A stretch of 64,000 nt of DNA from Ophiura sarsii (GCA_035610835.1 CM069456.1:27162234-27226233); one strand, 5' to 3'; positions 42,776 through 55,325 are shown, numbered from the stretch's first letter. Notes: a model not told the origin generated them from the sequence alone. Made by a program: numbers and translations.

Positions 42776-43094
42776 TGTGATTTTTTAGAAAGTAGATTTT
42801 CTTGCAGATTTACATTTCTGATCATAAATCATAAATATGAGCAATATGATTCCTAATTACTTCAAAATCATGGTTTTAGAGTGAATTTAGAATGAAAAAT
42901 AAACTGTCCTGCTAGCAGGAAAGTTTATTTTTACTCTTTAAACCATGATTTGAATAATTAGAAATCGTATCGCTCTGTAACTCAGAATATATTCATGATT
43001 TATGATTAGAAATGTAAATATGCAAGAAAATCTACGCTCTAAAAAAAAAATCATGAATAGATGGAGCCTCTGGAAAAGATCACATAATATGCCT
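42776..43094. mobile_element. Foldback MITE, AGGCGTATTATGTGATT family, copy 2
   Basis: It begins after TTAA (42772-42775) with AGGCGTATTATGTGATT and ends GATCACATAATATGCCT. The halves are long imperfect inverted repeats, centred on CCTGCTAGCAGG near 42920. The right flank is GTTA rather than TTAA, so the duplication has decayed at that side. Same family as 8733-9042. Confidence 0.72.
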
Positions 43095-43299
43095 GTTAGT
43101 GCTGGTTGGTCAGCCTGAGAGCTGGTTGGTCAGCCTGAGTGCTGGTTGTTGCTGACCAGTACCAACCAGTGTAGTGACAAATCTGATGTTGATATTTGCT
43201 GAAAATGACCGATAGGTCAGCACCAAGAGTTACATTACAGTTTTGTTTAAGGGGGTGCAACAACGCCAGGCATTTGCTTTAGTTGTTCCTCCTCCATCA

Positions 43300-43565
43300 T
43301 ATAGATGGGGTGACAGGTGATGTCACACCGGGCAAAACGTGGCTAGTTGCCATTGTTCTTTGCCCGGCAGTTTGCGCACGCATCCTGTTTTGTTTAGGAC
43401 CCATGCTTTTAAAACTCGCACCAAAGCATTATAAAGGGCTTACGCCATAGCGGACAGTGTTGTGGTCATATGGTGTTCCCTCAAGCGTGTATCGACAGTC
43501 CAGTCCCTTCGACCGTTGCGTTTGTTGATAAACATTGGATGTAAACAACGGTCACCTCATCTATA
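43300..43565. mobile_element. Possible MITE with TATAGATGGGGTGAC ends
   Basis: TATAGATGGGGTGAC at 43300 and GTCACCTCATCTATA ending at 43565 are inverted with one mismatch. The interior is GC-richer than the flanks. No clear duplication beyond TA. Confidence 0.5.
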
Positions 43566-44919
43566 CATTCATAAATTGTCATTGTATTTTGTCTTTTGTT
43601 GGTATGATGGAAAATAAATATTTAATTGTCTGCGTGTATAATATGTCAGGTAGACAAGTGCACAAGCAAAAGTCTCAACCAAGTTGTACACTCTGCTTAA
43701 AATAAAATAGGACTCCAAATGAATTTCTTGGACAATACCTCATCAAAATACTTTCCACATGTAATGCACATTTGTGAAGTTCTCACACCATATGATTAAG
43801 CATGGTTTACATAGTTTTTATCAAATTTGTTTCTTCGCTTGGACAAAATTGACCAAGACTTTTGAGTCCCATTTGAATTTTGAACAGCGTTTTCTAATTG
43901 AGATCCATTTTATTTGGAACAATTCTATTGTACGACATGTACTTCTAGCCAGATGGACTGTGCATTAAATTATTCGTTTATAATTGACTTTAGTTTCCAG
44001 AAACTAGAAACTTGTAGGTTCAAAATATGTGCATGTCCTTGGTACTAATGCAGGTGTCAATTTGAATGTGGAACCTACCCTCCTTGAGCCTTCGCCTGTA
44101 GTCACCTTCCTTCAGGAAAATAGGTCAATATTTAAGGTCTTTCCTGCAATTTTTTGGGTGAAGATTCACCTCTGTGCACTGTTCATTCTATAGTAATACG
44201 ATGAGAGAAGTTGATATATAGGTGAAGATTCGCCGTAGATTCACCTTTCCAAAATATAAATGAGTTCAAGATTTACCACTTCGAAAATACAACTTAGGCA
44301 CAGATTAGATGTCTAATCTTTGACTAACCTTGAGGGAGGGCAGGTTCAAGATGCACATTGATGCCTGCATAAGAGGGAAACCAAACTACCATTTATGGGC
44401 ACTGATGACCTTTTAATCTTTATTTGAAATGGTATATATTGAGATTTATGTTCGGTATGTACATTTTATGTAACTCTGTATCGCACTATATTTTGCCATG
44501 GATGATGTCAGTTTGTATAATGTACAAATAAATTTTGATAGAAAATGAAAATTATGAAATTGTTTCAATTTCTTTAGCGTGTAGTTCCATCAGTGTATAT
44601 ACCATAAAACCACTTAATTTCTTTAATTTGAGATATTACACATGAAATTTGAATGAATATTATTAATTCGGCTACATGCCCAAAACCAAAACAAAGTCTG
44701 TTTTTCATTTTAAAATTGTGTTCCTCTACACGCAGCCTCGGACTAGCAACAGGCAGGTTGTTGATTAACTGGTAGCAACAACTCGCGGGTAGATTGTAAG
44801 ATGAGGATTGGGGATGCTTCAATTGATCAATACAGCCCATACACATACCTTTTACACTGTCCAACTACCCAAGTGTGTACTTATTCTATCCTTTTCAATG
44901 TAGCATTATTAATTATAAA
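43566..44919. other. No gene recognised
   Basis: AT-rich. A part around 44570-44870 shares words (TTTGAGATATTACA, ATTGATCAATAC) with the foldback at 60416-60986 and may be a diverged relative. AATAAA motifs at about 43614 and 44527 are not tied to any gene. Confidence 0.35.
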
Positions 44920-45676
44920 GAGCAAAGAGTACTATATTCGCAAAGATTCATTAATATTCAAATGAGATTTTGACCCAGTAGTTTCAAACACAATAGAATG
45001 GTGTGCTTAAAAGTCCATTACCTGTGGCTTACAGAAATTAAATCAACACTGAAATATTCTGTTTTTTGTCAGATTTTGGGTTTCATATTATTAAGAATAC
45101 ATCCCGAATGTAAATCAATTTCTCTCTGAAATGAGAATGAAGTTTTAAATGTTTCTGTTGCTTTTTCATTAAGAATTCCTTTAACAGTTTGAATAATTAG
45201 GGCACTAAGAGATGTGTTGGAGGCTGCGCCCTCAGTTATGATAAAAACTGGGATTAGTATATTTTAATAATTGTATTACATGTATGAACTTACACCTATA
45301 AGGATTAAGAAAAATCAGCCCTCTTTGTACAAGAAAACGTCAATTCAAAAATGCTCGTAAAGCTGCAACAAGCATTTTACGTCTGACAGTATCCCCCTGC
45401 AGTACGCGTGATACATAACGCGAACCATATTTGCATAGAGGGTGTTTTTCAATAAATAGCGATGATATTGTTTTAGTCAAGTTTTGCTGTGTTTTTGTTT
45501 GTAGAAACAACAATAATGGCAATTTTTAATGTTCATCTTGAATTCTGAAGTAAATTTTTAAACATTTAAAATTTTCAACACCACTTAATGTCCCTTTAAG
45601 GCTTTTAAATACTTTAATTCGCCTGTGTTTGAATGTCCATATCATTTGAATTTGAATGAATTTGTACTCTTTGCTC
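44920..45676. mobile_element. Possible inverted-repeat element
   Basis: GAGCAAAGAGTACTATATTC at the left and GAATTTGTACTCTTTGCTC at the right are inverted. Weaker pairing continues inward (ATTCAAATGA and TCATTTGAAT). No duplication identified. Confidence 0.5.
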
Positions 45677-46085
45677 CTAGTTTACAAAGATCATTTTGAA
45701 AGGAGTTGCCAAAATTGGTACTTTTATTATAACAGGCATATATTAAAAAGCAAAGATAAATTTCAGTGATTTTTTTATAGGAACAGAAGAATATGCCCTT
45801 TGAATACATGTTTCATTGGTTTGTAAAATTTGTTTGGTTTATTTTTTTTTTGGGGGGGGGGGGGAAATAATTCCTGTCCAACTTCTTTTTGACCTGCACT
45901 GTATAGTGCAATGTAATGTAAGATTAACTGGCTGACCATATGAAACAGGATGCAAATGATGCAAACAATATCTTGATGCTGTAGTCAAGACTCCCGATCA
46001 CACTTGATGTAACCAAGTAATACAGTTGCATTTTATGTTGGCCAGAGTAGCTATTTTGCAATAATATGTAATAGGCTATTTGTGA

Positions 46086-46919
46086 GCCAAATACATATAC
46101 ACATGGAAAACAGTTTCGGACCACTGGTTGAAAAGTGCAAATGTAAGCTGTCCAGCAAAATGTTATGCAATAAAAGGGCCACATTTGAGTTTGTGACGTA
46201 ATCGATGTAATGTTTTTTAAGGCCAAGGGGAAAATGCATGAAACAAGTTCGGGTATAACTCGATATTGAGAGGCCCGATGATTAATCTCTATAGTTATAA
46301 TCCTTGGTAACACATTCAAGTCCTCAAAGGTCATCTGGGGTCAAATTAAAAAAGTTGTTGATTGTCCTCAAACATGAAAAAAAGCCCTTTTTCATAAACC
46401 CAACGGTTATGGGGTCAAAGGTTAAAATAGGTCAAATTTTAAATAAGTTCAAATGACAAAAGCAATATTGCGGAAGTGTTGACCTAGGTCAAATAAACAA
46501 AAAAATCAACGGTGACCTCTCCGTATATGCTGAATTTATGAGCAACAAAAAAAATGGCATGTTTGGACTCATTCACTGCATTGTAGCCTATAACGTCTAA
46601 ATGGAACATATCTTGTGCCAAATGCAGAACTAATATAATGACTATTTTAACTCTCTTCAATATTGTGTTATACCCAAACTTGTTTCATGCATGCTTTTGG
46701 ACAAAAACATGTATTTCCCCTTGGCCTTGAAAAACATTACATTGATTACGTCACAAACTAAAATGTGGCTCTTTTATTGCATAACATTTTGTTGGGCAGC
46801 TTACGCAAACAAATGATCCTTAATATCACACCATGGTGGCAAAATTTGAGGCCACATTTACACTTTTCAACAAAAAAGCAGTGGTGCGATACTTTTTTTC
46901 AATGTGTATATAAATCTAT
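46086..46919. repeat. Long inverted repeat with about 200-bp arms
   Basis: The left arm 46086-46259 and right arm 46667-46919 are imperfect complements. Shared words include GTTATACCC, ACTTGTTTCATGCAT, CCTTGGCCTT, ACATTACAT and TTGCATAACATTTTG. The central 400 bp are rich in AGGTCA-like words. Probably a foldback transposon. Confidence 0.7.
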
Positions 46920-47052
46920 TCAACATAATAATTCAGATTTGGCTTCAAACTTTCTTTATTACTTGATACATATTAAGAAAACACAGAAGGTTCAATTATT
47001 TTTTCCTCCAAGCAAGCAAGAGACTTTATTTAATTCCTCACAATTCAAAACA

Positions 47053-47306
47053 GTATATGAAGAGCTGTGTTGCAAAAGGGCCTACATCCACTTCTACCTG
47101 TTACTCATTTTGCATTATTGAATGGATGGCTATTCATTATGTGAAATGTGGCTTGTATTGTTGATGCCTCAATTGGCGTGCATGGATGCACTAATCCAAG
47201 TCATTAAGACAGCCATACAATAATTTTATTAATTAATAATGCAAAATGAGTAACATGTCGGAGTGGTCTGTAAGCTCTTATGCAAAAAAAGCTCTTCATT
47301 ATATAC
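47053..47306. mobile_element. Foldback MITE
   Basis: GTATATGAAGAGCT at the left and AGCTCTTCATTATATAC at the right, plus internal GTTACTCATTTTGCATTATT paired with AATAATGCAAAATGAGTAAC (20 bp perfect). Confidence 0.72.
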
Positions 47307-47558
47307 AAATACATATCAACAAGAATTCATGAATATATTGACAATTATTTCAAGTTTAGACTATCTTTCGATTAGAGTGCTCAATGCCAAAAAACAACAG
47401 AGCCAGAGCGTAATGTAATTTTGAAGTATAGAGCTTCCGGTAAAGGAGTTGTTACTCTTGAGTTTCATACCCCATCAATTCCCTATTCGTCATATTGTTG
47501 AAGTGCATTATTCATATTTTGTTCAACAACATCCCCATACTTTAAGTACAGTAGTTAA

Positions 47559-47794
47559 GGCCAAATTAAATTAATTGTTTGTCTCAAAGCTCCCGCGCAC
47601 GTTAGTTTATTGATGCGCATTAGAAGAAGAAAAAATCTGATTTTTGAAGAAAAAAAAAACACCCAAAATTTCACAGATTTTTCAGATTTTCATTGATCAC
47701 ATCATCTTAAATACAAAAGTTCACTTTTACAAGGATTTCAATATTTTATATTTAAAAAAACAAAAAAACCCCAAACAATTAATTTAATTTGGCC
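47559..47794. mobile_element. MITE with GGCC ends and TAA duplication (PIF/Harbinger-like)
   Basis: GGCCAAATTAAATTAATTGT continuing TTG, and a perfect 23-bp complement at the right end, flanked by TAA on both sides. Non-coding. Confidence 0.72.
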
Positions 47795-48106
47795 TAAGCG
47801 TTGTTGATTTGAGTTAAACAACGCTGCTATGGGCAACCATCGCACCGATATCCGCACCACGCGGATAATGTTTTCACGCGATACACAATCGCAGTCGCAA
47901 TGTGTGTTGTTTTTGGAATGACCATGCCAACTAAACTGTTTTCATCGAGTTTTCAAACTTACAGGAACTTAATTATAGGTTTTAGTTTATTGAAAATTGA
48001 ATGAAATTGTTAATAATGAAGTACCGTACTGGCCTGCATTAAAATATGTTCTTATTTGCATTGTCTATTTATGAAATGGCGTTCAAATCCCTAGTCGTTG
48101 TTGAAC

Positions 48107-48244
48107 GGGATTAAATCATGTTTCAGCGTTGTGCATCACCAATCGACAACTTGCGTTCTGCGCGTGCTGCATTAGGGGGTGTTGGACAGTACCAATCCAG
48201 ATCCAGATCCAGAGATGCACAACGCTGAAACATGATTTAATCCC
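48107..48244. repeat. Hairpin with about 31-bp near-perfect arms
   Basis: GGGATTAAATCATGTTTCAG then CGTTGTGCATC is repeated as its complement 76 nt later, with a GC-richer loop containing a short AATCCAGATCCAGATCCAGA repeat. A small foldback element or structured non-coding sequence. Confidence 0.8.
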
Positions 48245-48671
48245 TTAATCAAATGTGTATGTTTATTTTGAATAAAAAATAAACATGGTACTTAATGGAC
48301 AACATTGCACCTTTAACATATACAAAGAATCTAGACACATATAATAGTATGGATCAAAGAAGATCTTAAGGATATCCCACAATGCACTGGGGGAGCACCA
48401 ACCAACAAAGGCTTTGTGTATGTCTACGGGAACTGAGACAAACTGGAGACTAGATTAAGGGCATTTTGCAAAAACGCAATGCATTGTGGTGGTGTCTTTA
48501 GAATCTTCTTTGAGTATGGATGATGTTTCATATATTTATTTGCTTTTTACAAATTGTTACACAATATGAAACTGTTTAATATATCTTGCATTTGTGGCAT
48601 TATACATGTAGGCCTCTTTTCAAGAAACTCATTTAGTTATATCTATATCAATCACTGAGGAAGAGCATTTG
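48245..48671. other. Nothing recognised
   Basis: Non-coding sequence up to the hAT MITE; the last eight bases are its left target duplication. Confidence 0.4.
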
Positions 48672-49007
48672 CAGTGGCGTAGCCGGGCGATTGCCCCCCC
48701 ACCCCAATATTGACGTCGTGTCGGTTGAGATTGGCACTGTCGGTTCATTTGACCAGAGGAATCATGGAATTATGATGGTCAAAAGTACACTGATGAATTT
48801 TTTTTGCGCGCTATGCGTGCATATATATATGTCCCATAAATGCAATATTCTTGGTACAAGCTTGTTTAGAACTAAAATGTACAGTAATCGTGCCAAAAAT
48901 AGGTGTAAACTCAAAACATTTCGCGCGCAACCTGGCTCAGACTCATCTTGTCGGTTCATTTACATTTCTCGTCCCCCCCCAATATGAAGAACCTAGCTAC
49001 GCCACTG
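48672..49007. mobile_element. hAT MITE with perfect 8-bp target duplication
   Basis: CAGTGGCGTAGC at the left and GCTACGCCACTG at the right are perfect inverted ends of 12 bp. AGCATTTG occurs on both sides (48664-48671 and 49008-49015). Duplication length and CAGTGG ends fit hAT. 336 bp, no coding. Confidence 0.88.
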
Positions 49008-49059
49008 AGCATTTGTATTCAAACATGGATATCAAGCTTGGGCAAAAATATATGAACAG

Positions 49060-49150
49060 ATAATAATATAAGCAATAATAAGTAGGATTTATATAGCGCA
49101 TAACCTCCGAACCAGTCACTAGATATAGGTGCTTTACAATGGTAAAAATG
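49060..49150. mobile_element. LINE 3'-end-like fragment
   Basis: AATAATAAGTAGGATTTATATAGCGC followed by GGTGCTTTACAATGG resembles the 3' ends of CR1/L2-like elements, as does the tail at 33410. Too short to assign further. Confidence 0.4.
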
Positions 49151-49210
49151 GTACAAAATGATAAAAGGCATTATACAATAATTATATATATAGCAATATA
49201 AAATCATTAT

Positions 49211-49374
49211 ACAAATAATGAATGTTTATGAGTGCAATGGTATGAATATTTTCATGAGGTGAAAGATGAAATGTTCCATTCAACGAAGCAAAGCTGAGTT
49301 GAATGGAACATTTCATCTTTCAAGGAATGACAATATTCATACCATTGCACGAATGAAAAACATTCATTATTTGT
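49211..49374. repeat. Long hairpin with about 65-bp arms
   Basis: ACAAATAATGAATG, GTGCAATGGTATGAATATT and GATGAAATGTTCCATTCAAC are repeated as complements to 49374 around a short centre (GAAGCAAAGCTGA). Probable foldback element. Confidence 0.78.
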
Positions 49375-50078
49375 TTTAAATAACAGTAACACATTCTGTA
49401 GGTTATTTGTCATAAAAAAAATGGAAGCTGACAGGCCTACGTTACTGATTTGATCATTTTAATTAGACCTAGCCCTTGCCTGGAAGCTTGTGTTCTCACT
49501 TACAATATTTGTCTCATGTACAGCAGCATTAACATTAGTCCCATCAATACAAGAAGGCAATTATAATCCAAGATATGCAGGCAGCAGAACAAAACATAAG
49601 CCTCCCAGCGGCTATGCTACGGCACTTTCACCGGAAGATTGGTTGTTGGGAGACGCTGCACACAGGCTGGCCATAAATACAAACGCATCGTAATCGTGGC
49701 GCGGTTCAATGTTAGCGCGTGTACCGTACAGTGACTGTTGCCTGATGAAAAACACGAGGCGTGCAATAGTACAAAACGTATGGAACCAAGTTGCACGGCA
49801 AATGGAACCAAATTGCACGATTAATGAAGTATGATGTAAAATCAATGAAATGGGACAAATATTTCATGTCATGTGACATACAATCCACCAATCAAATGAC
49901 AAGGAAATTTCCAACTGTTATATAAAACAAAATATAAACTGTGGAAAGCCAGTACAATAACATTAACATCAAATCGCATATCATGCACAATTATAAAATG
50001 TCATTGTTAAAAAGATATGTTGATGAGACAACTTTCTATTTTGTCATGGAACGGTAATATGCATATAATATAATGCTA
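49375..50078. other. Nothing recognised
   Basis: No gene or complete repeat; short frames lack motifs. Confidence 0.4.
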
Positions 50079-50352
50079 CAATCAAGGAAAAAAAGGTTGG
50101 CACACTTTGTCCCAATTAAGGACAAAAAGTGCCCCTCTCCCCCGAGGCAATGTTGATCCGAGCCACATGTCATCAGAAGCTTTGGCAGCTCTCTCAACAT
50201 TGATTGATGGGGGGTGGGGAAGGATGAGAGAGAGGGGGAGACCTCTGCGTGCTGTTAAAGAGTGCTATGTCCCAAGTCAGTTCTCTATTGTGAGCACAGT
50301 GATAGTTGCATTAAATTGTATCAAGTGTGCCAACTATTATTTTCCTTGATTG
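50079..50352. mobile_element. TA-flanked MITE, CAATCAAGGAAAA family, copy 2
   Basis: TA-flanked CAATCAAGGAAAAAAAGG and TATTTTCCTTGATTG. Nearly identical along its length to 17655-17927 but inverted. Both copies contain the same 45-codon open stretch, as expected from near identity rather than selection. Confidence 0.8.
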
Positions 50353-50652
50353 TAGGTGTCAAAGTTCAAAACAGAAGATTGGGGAAAGGATATGTTTTTG
50401 AACATAAACGTTGGAAAAACATGAGGGATAATATGTTGAAATAGTTATTAATGGTTTCTATTGTTCATTGGATATGTCCCCCACCCGAGCATGATATCCA
50501 CATGTGTATACAAGGTACCCACCCACACCCCACATGTAATACCTGTTGGCGATAGTGTTTATTGTGCTAACTGTTTTCATTGTTTCATCATATACTTTTC
50601 TAAAATGAGAAGCAAATGGTGACAGTGGCATTTAATGACATATATATTCAGA

Positions 50653-50820
50653 CAGTTCCAAATTTGCGAATTAGCAAATTAATTCAGAAGAGCGTGGGCG
50701 CCCCAAAACACTCGCATTGCACAACACGACGCATTGTGAAGCGTATGTGTAATGCTTGCATACAATTACTTTTGCGCATGGAGAGATAAAAAATGCATAT
50801 TTATCGCCAATTTGGAACTG
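50653..50820. mobile_element. MITE, CAGTTCCAAATTGGCGA family, short copy
   Basis: CAGTTCCAAATTTGCGAA at the left and TCGCCAATTTGGAACTG at the right. It lacks the outer CTATAGTTTGAT part seen in the other two copies. Confidence 0.65.
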
Positions 50821-51324
50821 CATGATTAAGTGTACATTTCGTCAAGACTACAAGCCATTTTGATCATATGAATGAGGTGCCAATATCTGACCATACATGC
50901 TTGGTGTATATGGGCATAGATTTCTCTGCGAATCCGCGGGTTTCTGTGAATCTGCTGAGCTTCAAATATATGGTCTCCGAGTTCAATGTGAATCCAATGA
51001 GGTTTTTTGGGGGGGGGGGCGGGGTAGGGGGGTGAGGGCTGGGTTGATAAATGAAACCGGGAACTCATCATTTTTAGTATATTTGTTTTTATTGTGAGAA
51101 TTTTGCCTGGGATTTTGTTTCATGTCGCCGGAAAAATTAAGAAAAATTAGAGTAGAAACCCAACATTTATCTCTACCACCGACTCATTCACGTTTCACCT
51201 TAATGTTCCATCCTATCATACTCATTCTAACATGTTGAAGCGTTGAAAACAAACTGCGCGACTCCCAACTCCAAATGTTCACGAACTTTCTGTCATGCTT
51301 TGTCAAGCCACAACATTTGTAAAC
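50821..51324. other. No gene recognised
   Basis: Includes a G-rich tract (51006-51060). No coding evidence up to the ATG at 51325. Confidence 0.4.
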
Positions 51325-51801
51325 ATGTCTGCAAAGAAGTTGGCCAACCCCAAGGTCCTCAACCTAGACGACAAGGCAGTACAACTGAAGGCAAAGGATA
51401 CATTCATAGGGACTGGAGCATCTGAACTGTTAGGGAAAGACCCCTTATCTGCAAAGCTACTTGGCTGTGTAGAGGAAGCATACATTCAGTGCGCCAAATA
51501 TCTACAGGTCAAACTTCCACTCTCAAATAAGATTCTACAATATTGTCATGCAGCCATTGATCCACTTGTATCTGAAACACCTGCCGAAGCTTGCAACCAA
51601 TGTCATCACAAAGGATGAAGCCAGCAGTTATGACTTGGAAGTTAGGACATACCAAGTTAATCACAGTTTGCCACCTGGTATCGACGACAATGGTATACCT
51701 GTGGATCTTGATAAGTGGTGGTGGGGTGCAATTGATGCAAGAGGACTATTTCCTCTTCTCTGCAGAATGTCAAAAGCACTAATGAGTTGTTTCCATAGGT
51801 A
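51325..51801 (+). pseudogene. hAT-like C-terminal protein fragment, frameshifted
   Basis: The ATG at 51325 starts MSAKKLANPKVLNLDDKAVQ and runs to LPLSNKILQYCHAAIDPL. After a frameshift near 51575 it continues LPKLATNVITKDEASSYDLE, then DKWWWGAIDARGLFPLLCRM and SKALMSCFHR before a possible donor (GTATTT at 51802). The final segment resembles the C-terminal part of uncharacterised invertebrate proteins with hAT-type dimerisation ends. The family call is from memory of the pattern and is tentative. Confidence 0.42.
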
Positions 51802-52118
51802 TTTGACATTTTCATGCTACGCTTTAATTATAAGCTAACCCACTACTATAGCATACAGCTATATTCTTGAATTTAGCATTCATTCGTCTGGTCAAATATA
51901 AACACTTAGTTTCAGCATATCAATACTAGTCTTCCATCACCTGCTGAACCTAGGTTTGACTTTCCATATGTTATTAAATGAGATCAATTTATATACAGGG
52001 TATGAATGTTAATGTTGACCAATGTTCCTGTATTTGAAGTTATAAATAAACTTACATTTGTGGTATATATAATAATTTGATCTTAATTTGTGATCCCTAG
52101 CGTTATACAGGTTTCAGT

Positions 52119-53048
52119 ATTTAAGGGTTGAGTGAACCAAAACAACTTCTATCATATGAAGTTGACAATCACTCTAGGATTCCGCATCTACATAGCGACT
52201 GGGATTCCGTTTGATGACAATGCTGCCGGTATCAACTTCCTCACAAGTGAGCAGATTGTTCTGAACTTGATTGCAGAGTATCTAGACAAAGGATACCATG
52301 TGTACACAGACAACTACTACACAAGTCCACAGCTGGCAACTTATCTTATGACATGTGATACCCATCTGTGTGGAACTGTCCGCAGCAACAGGCGCGACTT
52401 CCCAAACCAACAAATGATGACGCACAACATGGATCGCGACGATATCATACACTACACGGATGGATTACTTCTCGCAATCAAGTACCGCAAAGCGAGAGAT
52501 CGCGCAAATGGCCAACCCAAAATCGTCCACATGTTGTCGTCAATGCACAGCTGTGCCACCATCAACACAGGCAGGATGACCAGACGCAACCTGCCCATCA
52601 TCAAACCTAAAGCTGTGTCTGATTACAACAAACACATGGGTGGCGTGGATTTGACCGACCAGCAGCTAGGTTTACTTACAGAGTATCTGCCCAATGCGTA
52701 AAACATTGAAGTGGTACCACAAGGTCGCCATACGACTGATTTTACAGATGATCCTGAATGCGCACAAGTTGTGCCGGAAGACTGTGCCAGTCATGCGAAA
52801 GCAGAACCTACGGTGGTTTGCAAAGGAGATAGTGGTGTGGACCTCAAGAGCCAGACATTCCAGGTGATGAAGATCGGATGCGCCTCAATGCTAAGCTGCA
52901 TCTTCCAGCCTTTGATCCTCAACAACAGGAATGCAGAGTATGCAGAGCGAGAGGACATCGCAAATCTGTACGCATTGTTTGCAGCACATGTCCCAAACAC
53001 ATCCGCAGGATGACAAGTTCAGGACTCTGCATCAATCCATGCAATTAG
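52119..53048 (+). pseudogene. piggyBac transposase, catalytic middle and C-terminus
   Basis: The frame from 52132 reads LGFRIYIATGIPFDD, then LNLIAEYLDKGYHVYTDNYY and TSPQLATYLM (the Asp of YTDNYYTSP is the second catalytic residue), CGTVRSNRRDFP, then KPKAVSDYNKHMGGVDLTDQ (third catalytic Asp). A stop at 52699 and a frameshift follow; the other frame continues RKTLKWYHKVAIRLILQMIL and KQNLRWFAKEIVV. A further frame gives the cysteine-rich end ECRVCRARGHRKSVRIVCST CP and GLCINPCN. The N-terminal third, including the first catalytic Asp, is missing. Dead copy. Confidence 0.85.
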
Positions 53049-53273
53049 TGCCCCGGAAGCGATGCACCAAACAAGAATTGTTTTGCCATCTGGCACACCA
53101 AAAGGACATCACATCACAATTGAACAATAACCGGCCTCATTTTATTGTAACTTCAAACATTGAGAACATTCTAAATATTATTTGAAGTTGGAGTTGTACC
53201 TCACTCTGTTTGGATTATGTTCGAGTACTTTTATTTGGATTTTACCCGGGGATTCACCTGTACATACATTGAC

Positions 53274-53369
53274 ATTATTTTGTGGATTTATTATTTTGTG
53301 GATTTATTATTTTGTGGATTTATTATTTTGTGGATTTATTATTTTGTGGATTTATTATTTTGTGGATTT
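53274..53369. repeat. 16-bp minisatellite, about 6 units
   Basis: GTGGATTTATTATTTT repeated head to tail with no changes until the last unit, 225 bp after the piggyBac relic. Confidence 0.88.
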
Positions 53370-53497
53370 TTCATGGATTGAACCTGCCTTCAAGAAATAC
53401 AAGGTAAGAAATAAACTCATTTACTTTTATTTTCCTGAAAAAATATGAAAATTAAAATTAAAAAAATGAAAATAAATACTTCAAAAGAACTGTACAA

Positions 53498-53520
53498 CCC
53501 CCCCCCCCCCCCCCCCCCCC
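53498..53520. repeat. C run (23) followed by CA repeat
   Basis: Twenty-three C then ACACACACACACC. Confidence 0.8.
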
Positions 53521-54165
53521 ACACACACACCACCATTTTGTATAACAAAAAAGTTGTTTTATTTTACATAAATTATCAAGGATATAATATAATTTATCAT
53601 GGCAATAATAAGGTCTGAATGTAGAAAATCATACACGGTGCATGCATACAATACAATGCATGCATGCACTGTGTGTGCACTATGCAGGGGGCGTGTGTTT
53701 TCCCCTGCAACTGTAGACCTCAACTAAGATACACCCCTGGCAAATGTGGACACACACTAACCGTGGACTGTCCACGGTTTCTAGCCATGTGCAAACAATT
53801 TCAAATAACACAAGACTTTATTTAAGACTAATTCCACGTTTGGGTGGTGAGGGTTAGGTCATCGATCTCCCATAAAATTTCTAAAAGGTCCACGATAAGT
53901 ACTTTCTTGTGACAAAAGTAAGCAATGGTACCATGGACAATGCATCGGTATGGCAGACTCAGACATAACAAACCCTGATGTAGTTAACAAGACCTTCATA
54001 TGTGGCTTAGGAGGTTTTAATCCATCTCAGACAACCCTCAACTCAAATACATTACTAATGACCCCTCACCAGGTCCTATTCCTATAATATGGAACACGGT
54101 ACAAGAGAAAACGAAAACCAATATTTCCATCCAGTGAATGGATTCTACCAAAACAACAAGCTTTG

Positions 54166-54330
54166 TATTGCATTTGTCATAAGATGTATAAGAAGGGGGA
54201 GATAATAATTTTTTGTGACAAATGTAAGCAATGGTACCATGGACAATGCATTGGTATGGCCGACTCAGACATAACAAACCCTGATGTAGTTAACAAGATC
54301 TTCATATGTGGCTTAGGAGGTTTTAATCCA
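54166..54330 (+). pseudogene. PHD unit 2, frame intact
   Basis: Reads YCICHKMYKKGEIIIFCDKC and KQWYHGQCIGM to FICGLGGFNP without a stop. With units 5 (55160) and 6 (55466) it is one of three units that keep the Tyr codon before the first Cys. It is not linked to a start codon or promoter of its own. Confidence 0.6.
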
Positions 54331-55159
54331 TCTCAGACAATCCCAATATCAAACACATTACTAACGACCCCTCATCGGGTCCTATTCCTAATAATCCCCT
54401 AAACAGAAATATGGAACACGGTACAAGAGAAAACAGAAACCAATATTTCCATCCAGTGAATGGATTCTACCAAAACAACAAGCTTTGTAATGCATTTGTC
54501 ACACTACGTATAAGAAGGAAAGATAATAATTTCTTGTGACAAATGTAAGCAATGGTACCATGGACAATGCATCGGTATGGCTGACTCAGATATAACAAAC
54601 CCTGATGTAGTTAACAAGATCTTCATATGTGGCTTAGGAGGTTTTAATCCATCTCAGACAATCCCAATATCAAACACATTACTAACGACCCCTCATCGGG
54701 TCCTATTCCTAATAATCCCCTAAACAGAAATATGGAACACGGTACAAGAGAAAACAGAAACCAATATTTCCATCCAGTGAATGGATTCTACCAAAACAAC
54801 AAGCTTTGTAATGCATTTGTCACACTACGTATAAGAAGGGGGAGATAATCATTTCTTGTGACAAATGTAAGCAATGGTACCATGGACAATGCATCGGTAT
54901 GGCCGACTCAGACATAACAAACCCTGATGTAGTTAACAAGACCTTTATATGTGGCTTAGGAGGTAGTAATCCATCTCAGACAACCCCAATATCAAACACA
55001 TTACTAACGACCCGCCCCTGCCCCCCTAAAGCCTAGGGGTGTCAAATTAAGCCTATTAAACCAATCTGGGCCACAGAAATATGGAACATATGGTACAAGA
55101 GAAAGCGAAAACCAATATTTCCATCCAGTGAATGGATTCTACCAAAACAACAAGCTTTG

Positions 55160-55325
55160 TATTGCATTTGTCATAAGATGTATAAGAAAGGGGAGATAAT
55201 AATTTCTTGTGACAAATGTAAGCAATGGTACCATGGACAATGCATCGGTATGGCCGACTTAGACATAACAAACCCTGATGTAGTTAACAAGATCTTCATA
55301 TGTGGCTTAGGAGGTTTTAATCCAT
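55160..55325 (+). pseudogene. PHD unit 5, frame intact
   Basis: YCICHKMYKKGEIIISCDKC then KQWYHGQCIGMADLDI to FICGLGGF. All seven zinc ligands of the unit consensus are present. Confidence 0.6.

Noticed and set aside
45924..47121. Similar short frames at 46051 and 46765
   Set aside because: They are the two arms of one inverted repeat read in opposite directions, not paralogous genes.
51325..53048. One continuous gene joining the hAT-like fragment to the piggyBac relic
   Set aside because: The two parts belong to different transposase types, are separated by 320 bp of non-coding DNA, and no matching acceptor was found.
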